A DNA stretch of 64,000 bases from Clostridium sp. Marseille-P3244 (GCF_900120155.1 NZ_LT635549.1:2450688-2514687); one strand, 5' to 3'. Numbered from the stretch's first letter, positions 52,763-61,836 are shown. Notes: a model not told the origin generated them from the sequence alone. Numbers and translations: made by a program.

Positions 52763-53532
52763 TCCACCTCTTCGACTGTCTTTTCCATCTTTTTCAGAAA
52801 ATCCATCAATTCTTCCTCTGATACATTCATTTTTTTCATGATAGCTGTTCCGATGATCACACCGTCAAATCCATCTTTCAAAAGTTCTGCTGCCCGCTCC
52901 TCAGTTCCGATCCCAAAACCGGCAAACACATACCCGTTGGACGATTTTTTCACGAAATGAAACAGACGCTTGTAAGAATCTGTATTGTTTACACACCCGG
53001 TGGGCCCGGAATAAAGCTGCTGATAGATGATCGGAAATTTCTCACAGACGATATCGTTGTTTTCCCATTCCATCTGATTTCCTATAAAGCCCAGCATATC
53101 TACTCCATATTCTTTCAGTTCATTCATGAGCCTGATTCTCTCTCCGACCGGCAGAATCGGTATCACAAGAGCATCAACAACCTGCGCTTTGGCCAGCTCC
53201 AGGTAGATTCCCGTATCGATCAGATCTTCCTTATAACCCATGAGCCAGATCGGATGATCTGTCGTCTCTCTTAATTTTTCCCAGAATTTCCGCTCATTGC
53301 TTATCCTGTGGTCAATCATTTTATGGCTCTTACGGATCAGTTCTCCGTCCGCATACGGATCTTTGGCCGGAAATCCGATCTCAAAGATCCCCATTCCACA
53401 CTCCTGTGCTTTCCGTATCACAGAAAAAAAGCGTTCTGTATCGGGATATCCGGCCGTAAAAAATCCGACAAACGAATGTCTGTGTCCGTTTAAGTATTCC
53501 TGATTCCGTTTGTTGTAACACTGTTTTTTCAT
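52759..53532 (-). CDS. TrpA-like aldolase (tryptophan synthase alpha homologue) in a sugar operon
   Basis: A 257-aa TIM barrel. FEIGFPAKDPYADGELI places Glu51 and Asp62 at the same spacing as catalytic Glu49 and Asp60 of TrpA, and the C-terminal phosphate-binding elements are AGFGIGTEE (about 204-212) and GVIIGTAIMK (about 224-233); YSGPTG at about 174-179 corresponds to the mobile loop. Between, the barrel diverges strongly. There is no trpB or other trp gene, and the frame overlaps its neighbours by 4 bp and 1 bp. I infer retro-aldol cleavage of a phosphorylated sugar derivative to glyceraldehyde 3-phosphate, not tryptophan synthesis. Confidence 0.8.
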   Translation of the reverse strand: MKKQCYNKRNQEYLNGHRHSFVGFFTAGYPDTERFFSVIRKAQECGMGIFEIGFPAKDPYADGELIRKSHKMIDHRISNERKFWEKLRETTDHPIWLMGYKEDLIDTGIYLELAKAQVVDALVIPILPVGERIRLMNELKEYGVDMLGFIGNQMEWENNDIVCEKFPIIYQQLYSGPTGCVNNTDSYKRLFHFVKKSSNGYVFAGFGIGTEERAAELLKDGFDGVIIGTAIMKKMNVSEEELMDFLKKMEKTVEEVD

Positions 53533-54497
53533 TATTTTGAATCTCCACGACCTAATTTCTGAGCGATCACTGCCAGGATAATAATTGCTCCGGTTATGAT
53601 ATCCTGCATATAAGTCGGTATCTGCAGCATTGTCAGTCCATTTGCAAGTATTCCCAGGATAGCCGCCCCGATCAAAGTCCCGATGATGTTCGGGATGCCC
53701 TTCTTAGACGCTGTACAGCCAATAAACACCGCAGCATATGACTGGAGAAAATATCCGTCTCCCGCCGTCGTGTTGGCCGAGCCTACTCTGGATGCAATCA
53801 GCATGCCGGTAATACAGGCCATAACCGAACAAATGGCAAAGGCAATATTTTTATATTTCTTAACGTTAATCCCGGATATTTTTGACGTTTCTTCACTTCC
53901 GCCGATAGCGTACAGTTTCCGTCCCAGCGCAGTGTGGCGCATAAGGTACCAGAAAATGATCACTGCCAGGATCATCAGAAGAGACAAAAGGGGAATGCGT
54001 CCCAGTCTTGTAGTCCCCAGCCAGGAAAAACTTTTCGGAATATTCTCGAAGATCGTGGCGCCGCCGGACAGACGGTAGATCACACCGGACAGCACCGTGC
54101 TCATACCCAGCGTTGTAATAAATGAGAGTACCCTGAACTTCGCCACAATCCACCCGTTAATCCATCCGATTACGAAGCTGATCACAATGGGAATCAGAAA
54201 ACAGAGCACAATAGGAACGCCGCTGACTGCCAGAAGCGCCGCCATAATCCCGCCCAGGCTCGCCATGGAACCGATGGACAGGTCAAATTCATTGATGCTC
54301 ATGACCATCGTGGCCCCCAGTGAGATCATCACCAGAAGCGAAATTTGCCTCGTAATGTTGATAAAATTTGTCAGTGTAAAAAATGACTGCGGGCTGATGA
54401 CGCTGAACAGCACAATAACTGCCGCCAGCGCTATGATCGTCCCGTAGGACTGAAGTATGTATTTTATATTTCCTGTTCTTTTCTTAGTGTTATCCAT
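53532..54497 (-). CDS. Sugar ABC transporter permease (RbsC-type), second system
   Basis: A 321-aa CUT2 permease with about 9 hydrophobic helices. Family markers are MSINEFDLSIGSMASLGG (about residues 64-81), LGMSTVLSGVIYRLSGGATI and IGGSEETSKISGINVKKYKN, the ATPase-contact loop. Its stop codon overlaps the start of the TrpA-like gene by 1 bp, so enzymes and transporter are strictly co-expressed. Sequence is clearly distinct from the permease of the Amadori-type operon. Confidence 0.9.
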   Translation of the reverse strand: MDNTKKRTGNIKYILQSYGTIIALAAVIVLFSVISPQSFFTLTNFINITRQISLLVMISLGATMVMSINEFDLSIGSMASLGGIMAALLAVSGVPIVLCFLIPIVISFVIGWINGWIVAKFRVLSFITTLGMSTVLSGVIYRLSGGATIFENIPKSFSWLGTTRLGRIPLLSLLMILAVIIFWYLMRHTALGRKLYAIGGSEETSKISGINVKKYKNIAFAICSVMACITGMLIASRVGSANTTAGDGYFLQSYAAVFIGCTASKKGIPNIIGTLIGAAILGILANGLTMLQIPTYMQDIITGAIIILAVIAQKLGRGDSK

Positions 54498-54514
54498 ATC
54501 TGAGTTCTTCTCCT

Positions 54515-55996
54515 TTACGCCTCTGTATAGCAGTACGACAAGACTTCCGTAGTCGTCAGGTCCTTATTTGGCAGGATTTCTCTTGTCTCCCCCTGCGCGA
54601 CGATCTGGACCGTATCCGCCACTTCCAGTATTTCTTTCAGATCCGAGGATACATAAACCACTGCGTTCCCTTCATCTGCCTTCTCCCGGAGCAGCCTGTG
54701 GATCTCGCCGCGGGTCATAATATCCACTGCCTGGGTAGGTTCATCGCACAGGAATACCCTCGGCTGCGTCATCAGAGCCCTGGCAAACACCACCTTCTGC
54801 TGGTTTCCGCCGGAGAGTTCGATCATCCTCTGGTCCATCCCGGCCATCTTTATTTTCAAAGCCTCCGCCTTCTCTCTGACGTCTGCTTTTTCCTTCTTCT
54901 CATCGAGATATCCGTGTCTGGAATAAGAATCAATACTGGAAAGAAGGATATTGTCCTTTACAGACAGACCTTCTATAATCGCCTTTCCTCTCCTGTCCTC
55001 GGAGATCAAAATCATTCCTCTGGCTATAGAGTTGGCCGGAGAAAGTCTGGTCTGCTTCTCTCCATCTATGAAGACGCTGCCTTCCTTAATCGGACGATAG
55101 CCGTAAATTGCCTCCAGAAGTTCCGTCCTGCCGCTGCCTCCCAGCCCGAATACGCCAAGGATCTCCTTTTCCCGGACCTGGATCGTGCCATGTTTCATGA
55201 TCCCGTCCTGGGTCCGGATATCACTTGCCTGAAGCAGCACTTTCCCGAAAGAAGCATTGTGCCGGATCCCCTCTCCGGTCCATTCATCAGTCATCATCGC
55301 CACCAGCTGTTCTTTGTCCGTCGATTCCGTATCCACGCAGCCCACCATGGTTCCATTTTTAAATACTGTGATACGGTCCGTCAGACGGAAGATCTCGTCC
55401 ATTCTGTGGGATACATACAGGACTGCCGTGCCCCGTTGTTTCAGCCTGGCGATAATGTCAAACAAGATCTCTGCTTCCTTATCTGTAAGGGATGCTGTCG
55501 GTTCATCCAAAATAAGGAGCCGGCAGTCATTCATCATCGCCCGTATGATCTCCAGGCAGGTCTTCTGGGGCGGCGACAATTCCGCCGCTGTCTGCTCCAG
55601 ATCAATTTCTATCCCCAGCTGATCCCGGACCTTTTCTACATTTTCCCGCATTTCCTTCCAGTTCACCTGGACCCCGCGATGTGGGTATTCTCTGCCGAGA
55701 TAGGCGTTCTCTACCCCATCAAATGTAGGAATGAGCGTCCGGTCCTGATGAATCACATTGATACCCAGGTTCCGGCTCTGGGCGGGATCGGTAATATTAA
55801 CCTTCTGGCCGTCCCAGTATACGGAACCTTCTTCGATCCGGTAGACCCCTGTCAGCATTTTTATCAGGGTGGACTTGCCCGCTCCGTTTTCCCCTACCAG
55901 ACCATGTACTTCCCCGGCAGCAATCTCAAAATTGACGCCTTTCAGTGCGTAGACCCCGCCGAACTGTTTGCTCAGATTTTCTGTCCTTAAAAGCAA
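54515..55996 (-). CDS. Sugar ABC transporter ATP-binding protein (RbsA-type), second system
   Basis: A 493-aa protein with two nucleotide-binding domains. The first has Walker A GENGAGKST (about residue 36), a degenerate signature (ELSPPQKTCLEIIRA) and Walker B LLILDEPTASL; the second has GLGGSGRTELLEAI, LSGGNQQKVVFARAL and VFLCDEPTQAVDIM. It sits 17 bp upstream of the permease gene. The first domain's signature lacks the usual SGGQ, a known variation in some CUT2 ATPases. Confidence 0.9.
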   Translation of the reverse strand: MLLRTENLSKQFGGVYALKGVNFEIAAGEVHGLVGENGAGKSTLIKMLTGVYRIEEGSVYWDGQKVNITDPAQSRNLGINVIHQDRTLIPTFDGVENAYLGREYPHRGVQVNWKEMRENVEKVRDQLGIEIDLEQTAAELSPPQKTCLEIIRAMMNDCRLLILDEPTASLTDKEAEILFDIIARLKQRGTAVLYVSHRMDEIFRLTDRITVFKNGTMVGCVDTESTDKEQLVAMMTDEWTGEGIRHNASFGKVLLQASDIRTQDGIMKHGTIQVREKEILGVFGLGGSGRTELLEAIYGYRPIKEGSVFIDGEKQTRLSPANSIARGMILISEDRRGKAIIEGLSVKDNILLSSIDSYSRHGYLDEKKEKADVREKAEALKIKMAGMDQRMIELSGGNQQKVVFARALMTQPRVFLCDEPTQAVDIMTRGEIHRLLREKADEGNAVVYVSSDLKEILEVADTVQIVAQGETREILPNKDLTTTEVLSYCYTEA

Positions 55997-56032
55997 TGCT
56001 CTGCCTCCGTTCCTCTATGTCCGTAATGATAC

Positions 56033-56992
56033 TTACTCCTGTCCTGCATTTTCCGGGGTAATCAGCGTTGCGTCCGCGTACAGCTCGCCATGCTCTGTCT
56101 CCCCTCCGGTAAATAACAGTTCCATCTGCTCCAGCACGATCTGGGCCATGCCCTCGAAATTCTGTTTCACAGTCGCCTTCAGGTTCGTTCCTTCCTGGAT
56201 CAGAGAGACCGCCTGTTCGTTTCCGTCCACGCCTACTACCAGAATCTCATCTCTCCCCGCTTCCATACATGCCTGTGTGGCGCCGATTGCCGGCTCGTCC
56301 CATCCGCACCATATCGCAGTGATAGAATCTTTATCCGGATTGGAGAGCAACAGGTTCTCTACAGTGTCCTGGGCATCATTGATCGGCTGCTCTGCCGGGA
56401 TATGTTGCTCTGTAATAAGCTCAATACCATCTTCCTCCGCAATCATATCATCAAACGCCTCACACCTCTTCACGACACCCGGATGCGGTCTGTGGGTAAG
56501 GGAGATCACTGTTCCCTCTCCACCCATCAGATCATTAAATAGATACTCCGTGATCATCTCGCCCATCTGGTAATTGTCGCTGGTCGCGTTCGTCTCCATT
56601 CCTTCGATATATCCGCTGTCACAGCCGAATACCGGTATTCCTGCATCAAAGGCCTCCTGGAGCTGATTCTCCAGCTGAGTTGGATCCGCGCTCACAAGGA
56701 TAATACCGTCTGTCTGAGCTGTCACCACATCCTCTATCCTGCTGGCCAGAGCAGAAAAATCATTTGCCGTATCAATCACAGTCACCTCTGCGCCTTTCTC
56801 TTCGAGTCCGCTCTGCAGATACTCTACCATCTGGTTTGTCGTGACAGAAGAAAGATAGGGAGTCATGATCGATATCTCCTTTCCTTCCAGTCCGTCCGCC
56901 GTTTCACTTTCTCCGCCACCTCCACAGGCCGTCAATCCCAGTACCATTGCCAATGCCATCGTCGCTGCTGCAAGTCTCTTTAAATTTTTCAT
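56033..56992 (-). CDS. Sugar ABC transporter substrate-binding lipoprotein, second system
   Basis: The protein of about 319 aa is a RbsB-like type I binding protein. Its signal peptide (LAAATMALAMVLGLTACGGGG) has a lipobox ending LTAC with the lipidated Cys near residue 23. TPYLSSVTTNQMVEYLQSGL and DGIILVSADPTQLENQ are the conserved lobes. ATG 56992 follows AGGAGG. It is the first gene of the operon, under a promoter at 57046-57074, divergent from the SorC gene. Confidence 0.88.
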   Translation of the reverse strand: MKNLKRLAAATMALAMVLGLTACGGGGESETADGLEGKEISIMTPYLSSVTTNQMVEYLQSGLEEKGAEVTVIDTANDFSALASRIEDVVTAQTDGIILVSADPTQLENQLQEAFDAGIPVFGCDSGYIEGMETNATSDNYQMGEMITEYLFNDLMGGEGTVISLTHRPHPGVVKRCEAFDDMIAEEDGIELITEQHIPAEQPINDAQDTVENLLLSNPDKDSITAIWCGWDEPAIGATQACMEAGRDEILVVGVDGNEQAVSLIQEGTNLKATVKQNFEGMAQIVLEQMELLFTGGETEHGELYADATLITPENAGQE

Positions 56993-57045
56993 ATTCGTCC
57001 TCCTTTGTCTTTTCAAAAATTTTTCCAAGATCTTTTGCTGGTTTT

Positions 57046-57074
57046 ATTATAGATTTTATGTTACAATATTTCAA
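57046..57074 (-). promoter_or_regulatory. Promoter of the TrpA-like/FGGY sugar operon
   Basis: On the minus strand TTGAAA (57069-57074) and TATAAT (57046-57051) with a 17-bp spacer, about 55 bp upstream of the binding-protein start. Confidence 0.8.
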
Positions 57075-57079
57075 TAATA

Positions 57080-57091
57080 GAAATTAATTTC
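57080..57091. promoter_or_regulatory. Palindrome, candidate SorC operator
   Basis: GAAATTAATTTC is a perfect 12-bp palindrome between the divergent genes, just upstream of the -35 box of the sugar operon and overlapping the leader of the SorC gene. A regulator bound here could control both directions. Low-complexity A/T content makes chance occurrence possible. Confidence 0.4.
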
Positions 57092-57106
57092 AAAAGGAGG
57101 ACTCCT

Positions 57107-58060
57107 ATGTCTGTACTGGATAATACTAGATTAATGGTAGAAGTATGCAAACTCTGCTATGAAGACGGGCTGAGCCAAAAAGAGATCTCCTCCAGGCTCA
57201 ATATTTCACGGCCTCAAATCTCGCGGATCATGCGCTCAGCCAGAGAAAAAGGTATTCTTACGATCAATATCTCCAATCCTTTTTCTGAAGAATTAAAACT
57301 GGAACAGCAGTTAAAAAACCGATTTGGCCTCTCCGGCGCCTTCGTCTGTGATGTCGGAACCGGCTCCTCCGCAGAACAGCTGCCGCTCTTTGCCCGACAG
57401 TGTGCTCTTGAGCTGGGAAATTATATCCACGACGGCGACAGGGTCGGTGTTGTCAGTGGTAAAACGCTGAGTGCCGTGGCATCTTCCATGCAGTCTGTCC
57501 GGAAAAGAGATCTGCATTTTATTCCGCTGGTGGGCGCACTGGGAAATGTAGGAAACGATTGGAGCGCCAACTCCATTGCCCGTATCCTGGCTTTTAAAAT
57601 GGATGCATCCTACAGCGTGCTGAACGCCCCCATTCTGATCCGGAACAAGGTTTCCAGAGACATTCTGATCCGGGAGCCGAATATTGCATCTGTCCTGAAG
57701 GAGGGAGAATCCTGTGATCTGGCCATCGTCGGCGTTGGACAGGTCAGCACACAATCCACCACTTATCTGAGCGGCGCGTTCAATGATGACGATCTGGTTA
57801 CCCTCAGAAAAGCCGGAGCAGTTGCCTCTGTTTCCATATCCTACCTCGACAGAAATGGTTCTCTGATCGGCACTGAAATCACCGAACGCTCCATCGCCTG
57901 GCAGCTGAGAAAGCGGCCGGGGAGAAAGATCCTTGCAATCTCCACCGGACTGAGCAAAACAGAAGCCCTCCGGGCAGCTCTGCTCAGCGGATATATCGAT
58001 ATTCTTATGACGTCAGTTCCACTTGCAAGAGCCGTCCTCGACAGCGGGCAGGAAGCTTGA
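57107..58060 (+). CDS. SorC/LsrR-family sugar-binding transcriptional regulator
   Basis: A 317-aa protein with an N-terminal HTH (LSQKEISSRLNISRPQISRIM, about residues 24-44) and a sugar-phosphate-isomerase-like effector domain containing VGVVSGKTLSAVASSM and LVGALGNVGNDWSANSIARI. SorC proteins respond to phosphorylated sugars. Divergent from the operon at 51284-56992, it presumably regulates it, with the FGGY kinase product as effector. The start follows AAAGGAGGAC, eight bases before the ATG. Confidence 0.9.
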   Translation: MSVLDNTRLMVEVCKLCYEDGLSQKEISSRLNISRPQISRIMRSAREKGILTINISNPFSEELKLEQQLKNRFGLSGAFVCDVGTGSSAEQLPLFARQCALELGNYIHDGDRVGVVSGKTLSAVASSMQSVRKRDLHFIPLVGALGNVGNDWSANSIARILAFKMDASYSVLNAPILIRNKVSRDILIREPNIASVLKEGESCDLAIVGVGQVSTQSTTYLSGAFNDDDLVTLRKAGAVASVSISYLDRNGSLIGTEITERSIAWQLRKRPGRKILAISTGLSKTEALRAALLSGYIDILMTSVPLARAVLDSGQEA

Positions 58061-58140
58061 CAATTCCCGTATTCCACTTTATCCTATTACTATCTTTCAA
58101 CAGGGAAATTTAAGATAATCTGCCAGAGGAGGAACTGGAT

Positions 58141-59073
58141 ATGTCACATATTTATACATCCGTCGGCCAGCTGATCGGAAAGACCCCGCTGCTGGAACTG
58201 ACGCAGATTGAAAAAGAATACGGCCTGAAGGCCCGCATCCTGGCCAAGCTGGAATACCTGAACCCAGCGGGATCTGTCAAAGACCGGGTGGCGAAAGCCA
58301 TGATCGATGACGCCGAAGCTTCCGGAAAGCTGAAGCCAGGTTCTGTCATCATCGAGCCCACGTCCGGCAATACCGGCATCGGCCTTGCCGCTGTGGCCGC
58401 AGCCAGAGGATACCGGGTGATCATTGTCATGCCTGATACCATGTCCATAGAGCGCCGCCAGCTGATGAAGGCATATGGAGCAGAACTGGTTCTTACCGAG
58501 GGAGCAAAAGGAATGGCCGGCGCTATCCGGAGGGCGGAGGAGCTGGCGGCCGAGACACCTGGAAGCTTTATCCCCGGGCAGTTTGTCAACCCTTCCAACC
58601 CGAAAGCCCATATGGAGACGACCGGGCCGGAGATCTTCGCCGATACAGACGGCGATGTGGATCTCTTTGTGGCCGGAGTGGGGACCGGCGGCACCGTCAC
58701 CGGTGTGGGCAGATATTTAAAATCCCGAAAACCGGACGTCCGGGTGATCGCCGTGGAGCCTGCGGATTCTCCGGTTCTCTCCGGAGGCGCGGCAGGCCCT
58801 CATCCGATCCAGGGTATCGGCGCCGGCTTTGTCCCGGATGTGCTGGATACCGATGTATACGATGAAGTTATTCCTGTTACAGGAGCTCAGGCTTTCGAAG
58901 CCGGGCGCCTGATTGGCAGGCGGGAAGGGATCCTCATCGGCATTTCTTCCGGCGCGGCTCTGTGGGCTGCCATAGAAACCGCCAGGCGGCCGGAAAATGA
59001 AGGGAAAACTATCGTGGTGCTGCTGCCGGATACAGGAGACCGCTATCTGTCTACTCCCATGTTTGCGGATTAA
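58141..59073 (+). CDS. cysK: Cysteine synthase A
   Basis: The 310-aa PLP enzyme makes cysteine from O-acetylserine and sulfide. GKTPLLEL and [13 protein letters not shown] (PLP Lys about residue 43) are at the N-terminus, [18 protein letters not shown] at about 69-86 is the substrate loop, and [14 protein letters not shown] at about 177-190 binds the phosphate. The start follows AGAGGAGG. It opens a small sulfur-related group with the NifX-like gene and the convergent metY. Confidence 0.94.
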   Translation: MSHIYTSVGQLIGKTPLLELTQIEKEYGLKARILAKLEYLNPAGSVKDRVAKAMIDDAEASGKLKPGSVIIEPTSGNTGIGLAAVAAARGYRVIIVMPDTMSIERRQLMKAYGAELVLTEGAKGMAGAIRRAEELAAETPGSFIPGQFVNPSNPKAHMETTGPEIFADTDGDVDLFVAGVGTGGTVTGVGRYLKSRKPDVRVIAVEPADSPVLSGGAAGPHPIQGIGAGFVPDVLDTDVYDEVIPVTGAQAFEAGRLIGRREGILIGISSGAALWAAIETARRPENEGKTIVVLLPDTGDRYLSTPMFAD

Positions 59074-59094
59074 ACCGGCGGAACAGTCCGCCTC

Positions 59095-59123
59095 TTGACC
59101 TGAAGAAACCCGGTTGGTATAAT
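59095..59123 (+). promoter_or_regulatory. Promoter of the NifX-like gene
   Basis: TTGACC (59095-59100) and TATAAT (59118-59123) with a 17-bp spacer. A small hairpin (GGCGGA/TCCGCC near 59078-59093) just upstream may weakly end the cysK transcript. Confidence 0.75.
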
Positions 59124-59173
59124 TTACTGTGCAGACAAAAGCCTGCGGATCATTCATCAGGAGGCGGTCATAT

Positions 59174-59584
59174 ATGAAGATTGCGGTAACATATGAAAAC
59201 GGACAGGTGTTCCAGCATTTCGGACACACGGAACAGTTTAAAGTCTACGAGATCACAGATGGGAAGATCACTTCCTCCTCCGTTGTGGACACAAACGGAA
59301 ACGGCCACGGTGCTTTGGCGGGATTCCTGAAGGATCTGGGCGTTGACACACTCATCTGCGGCGGCATTGGCGGCGGAGCCCGCACGGCTCTTGACAACGC
59401 GGACATCACCCTTTACGGTGGAGTATCCGGTGACACGGACCAGGCGGTAGAAGCGCTGTTGAACGGATCTCTTTCTTTTGATCCCGACGCGTCCTGCAGC
59501 CATCATGACGGAGACCATCACGGACATCATAACGGAAGCTGCGGCGGCCATGGAGGAAACTGCGGGCATCATACCTGCGGTTAA
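59174..59584 (+). CDS. NifX/NifB-type dinitrogenase cofactor-like protein with His-rich tail
   Basis: A protein of about 136 aa of the dinitrogenase iron-molybdenum cofactor biosynthesis superfamily: MKIAVTYENGQVFQHFGHTE at the start and LICGGIGGGARTALDNADIT at about residues 73-92. The last 30 residues are His/Gly/Cys-rich (HHDGDHHGHHNGSCGGHGG), a likely metal-binding tail. No nif genes are nearby, so a role in Fe-S or metal handling is more probable than nitrogen fixation. ATG 59174 follows CAGGAGGCGG. It lies between cysK and metY. Confidence 0.85.
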   Translation: MKIAVTYENGQVFQHFGHTEQFKVYEITDGKITSSSVVDTNGNGHGALAGFLKDLGVDTLICGGIGGGARTALDNADITLYGGVSGDTDQAVEALLNGSLSFDPDASCSHHDGDHHGHHNGSCGGHGGNCGHHTCG

Positions 59585-59626
59585 ATCTGCGAAATGCAGT
59601 CCTGCTTTATTAAATGCAGACATAAA

Positions 59627-59690
59627 AAGTGCCCTCTGGGATTCTCATATATTCTTTGAGAACCTACAGGGCACTTCCTTTTATTTCTTT
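59627..59690. terminator. Bidirectional terminator between the NifX-like gene and metY
   Basis: AAGTGCCCTCTGGGATTCTC onward (from 59627) pairs with GAGAACCTACAGGGCACTT (to 59676): outer 9-bp and inner 6-bp helices. On the plus strand it is followed by CCTTTTATTTCTTT; on the minus strand by TTTTTATG. It serves two convergent genes. Confidence 0.88.
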
Positions 59691-59722
59691 CTTAAATAAC
59701 CTTCCGTCTCTCCTGCTGTCTG

Positions 59723-60994
59723 TTACATTGCCTGTTCCACATCCGCGATGATATCCTCTGCATTCTCCAGACCCACGCTGAAACGGATCAGATCCGGCTG
59801 TACGCCTGCCTCTTTCAGTTCCTGCTCATTCATCTGGCGGTGTGTATGGCTTGCCGGATGGAGCACACAGCTCCTGGCGTCGGCCACATGAGTCACGATC
59901 GCGATCATCTTCAGTCTGTCCATCATCTCTACTGCCGCGTCTCTTCCTCCTTTCAGTCCGAATGTAAGGACGCCGCATGTGCCATTTGGCATATATTTCT
60001 GTGCCAGGCTATAATACTTATCTCCCGGCAGAGAGGGGTAGCTGACCCAGGCCACTTTCTCATGATTTTTGAGATATTCTGCCACTTTCAACGCGTTTTC
60101 ACAGTGTCTCGGAACTCTTAAATGCAGTGTCTCGAGCCCGATATTTAAAAGGAACGCGTTCTGTGGAGACTGGATAGAGCCCAGATCCCTCATCAGCTGA
60201 GCAGTCGCCTTTGTGATATATGCGCCCTTTCCGAACTTCTGCGTATAAACGATTCCATGGTAGGTCTCATCCGGAGTGGTAAGCCCCGGGAATTTCTCCG
60301 CATGGGCCTCCCAGTCAAAATTCCCGCTGTCCACAATAGCACCACCCACACAGGCAGCATGGCCGTCCATATATTTCGTAGTAGAGTGAGTCACGATATC
60401 CGCTCCCCATTCAAATGGGCGGCAGTTAATGGGCGTGGCAAATGTATTATCTACGATAAACGGAACTCCGTGTCTGTGAGCCGCTGCCGAGAATTTTTCA
60501 AAATCCAGTACGACAAGAGCCGGATTGGCAATAGACTCGCCGAACACCGCTTTCGTATTTTCCTGAAAAGCCGCCTCCAGCTCGTCCTCGGTGCAGTCCG
60601 GATCCACAAATGTGGCCTCCACGCCCATACGCCTGATGGTATGCGCGTACAGATTGTATGTACCTCCGTACAGGGCGGATGCACACACGATATGATCTCC
60701 TGCCTGAACGATATTCATAATAGCATAGAAATTTGCCGCCTGTCCGGAAGAAGTCAGCATCGCGGCCGCCCCTCCCTCCAGGTCGCAGATCTTGGCTGCC
60801 ACCGCGTCGTTGGTCGGGTTCTGCAGACGGGTATAGAAATATCCTGATTCCTCCAGGTCAAACAGCCGTCCCATCTGCTCGCTGCTTGTATACCGGAATG
60901 TCGTGCTCTGGTAGATCGGCACGATCCTCGGCTCTCCGTTTCCCGGTTCATACCCTGACTGTATACATTTTGTCTCGATCCTGTAATCGCTCAT
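59723..60994 (-). CDS. metY: O-acetylhomoserine aminocarboxypropyltransferase (homocysteine synthase)
   Basis: A 423-aa Cys/Met-metabolism PLP enzyme that forms homocysteine from O-acetylhomoserine and sulfide. SSGQAANFYAIMNIVQAGDH and FIVDNTFATPINCRPFEWGA are conserved, THSTTKYMDGHAACVGG at about residues 205-221 contains the PLP Lys, and HPASHTHRQMNEQEL is near the C-terminus. The length of over 420 aa, longer than cystathionine synthases, favours MetY. The start follows AGGAGGATG. Convergent with the NifX-like gene. Confidence 0.93.
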   Translation of the reverse strand: MSDYRIETKCIQSGYEPGNGEPRIVPIYQSTTFRYTSSEQMGRLFDLEESGYFYTRLQNPTNDAVAAKICDLEGGAAAMLTSSGQAANFYAIMNIVQAGDHIVCASALYGGTYNLYAHTIRRMGVEATFVDPDCTEDELEAAFQENTKAVFGESIANPALVVLDFEKFSAAAHRHGVPFIVDNTFATPINCRPFEWGADIVTHSTTKYMDGHAACVGGAIVDSGNFDWEAHAEKFPGLTTPDETYHGIVYTQKFGKGAYITKATAQLMRDLGSIQSPQNAFLLNIGLETLHLRVPRHCENALKVAEYLKNHEKVAWVSYPSLPGDKYYSLAQKYMPNGTCGVLTFGLKGGRDAAVEMMDRLKMIAIVTHVADARSCVLHPASHTHRQMNEQELKEAGVQPDLIRFSVGLENAEDIIADVEQAM

Positions 60995-61077
60995 CTGTCA
61001 TCCTCCTGAACTCTGTCTTCTGTTATTTATTTCCATACGATGTTTCACCGCAGCAGTTTTTCTTTTCTGTCTGAAGT

Positions 61078-61836
61078 TTACATCTGATATAAATATTCCG
61101 CCTCCAGCTTACGCACCATATCGCTGTACTTTTCCCGGCATTTTTCATTCTCTCCCTGCTCGATCAGACGGATGCAGGGGTTCAGATAATCTTCCCAGAT
61201 TTCCCGGTAGATATGATCTGCGTCAGGTTTCCTGCCGATCCGTTTTACGATCGTCGGAGCTATATTATAATATTCTCTGACAAGTTCCTTCCCGTCATCA
61301 CTGGCGAGAAGATACTCATCCCGATAATTCCTGAGAGCAGTAAGCTCATAGCAGTCGTCCGGCTTATCCAGGCTGCGGCAGACCGCTGTCGTGATGTAGC
61401 AGAAAATCCCCTTCTTAAATCCTCCCTTTATATTGCCGTAAGTGGAATGTCCGATCTTGTGTTCGGGCATCTTTGCATTCCAGATTTTTACGATCCGCCT
61501 GGTAAATTCCTCCGAGGAAACCGCGGGCATCTCTCCAAGCAGCGGTATAAAGAAAGACACCATATTCATCTTATAATCAAGAGCGGCCGTCTCCCTTTTG
61601 CGTTTTGACGGTTCTGACAAAAGTCTTGCCGCCACATATTCCGGCACACATGACGCGACCTGTTCTTTTAACTCTTCATCTGTACTGTCACTAATACGGG
61701 CCAGTTCCTGCAGGACAGCCGCATATTTCTCCTTCAGCTTTTCTATATGCGTCTCATAGCTGGCCTTGTGAAAGTCATAGTCCATCGTCACTCTGTAGAT
61801 TTCTGTCAGTTCATTCTGCAGTTCGTTTATCTCCAT
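61078..61836 (-). CDS. CFI-box-containing protein of unknown function
   Basis: A 252-aa soluble, helical protein. The N-terminus (about residues 1-60) is a predicted coiled coil. At about 145-205, CYITTAVCRSLDKPDDCYEL followed by LRNYRDEYLL resembles the CFI-box C-terminal domain (C-x-I-A-T-A-x pattern with a conserved LRxxRDxxL). Such domains are linked in the literature with unassigned, possibly peptide-processing, roles. It is 20 bp downstream of yebC, on the same strand, and may be co-transcribed. Confidence 0.7.
   Translation of the reverse strand: MEINELQNELTEIYRVTMDYDFHKASYETHIEKLKEKYAAVLQELARISDSTDEELKEQVASCVPEYVAARLLSEPSKRKRETAALDYKMNMVSFFIPLLGEMPAVSSEEFTRRIVKIWNAKMPEHKIGHSTYGNIKGGFKKGIFCYITTAVCRSLDKPDDCYELTALRNYRDEYLLASDDGKELVREYYNIAPTIVKRIGRKPDADHIYREIWEDYLNPCIRLIEQGENEKCREKYSDMVRKLEAEYLYQM

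Noticed and set aside
52759..53532. Tryptophan biosynthesis gene trpA
   Set aside because: No trpB or other trp genes, the indole-pocket region is diverged, and overlaps tie it to the sugar operon.
51284..57028. AI-2 (Lsr) uptake operon
   Set aside because: SorC regulator, ABC importer and FGGY kinase recall lsr, but LsrF and LsrG are absent and a TrpA-like enzyme takes their place.
59174..59584. Evidence for nitrogen fixation
   Set aside because: Only a NifX-like fold is present; no nifHDK or nifB genes occur in the window.
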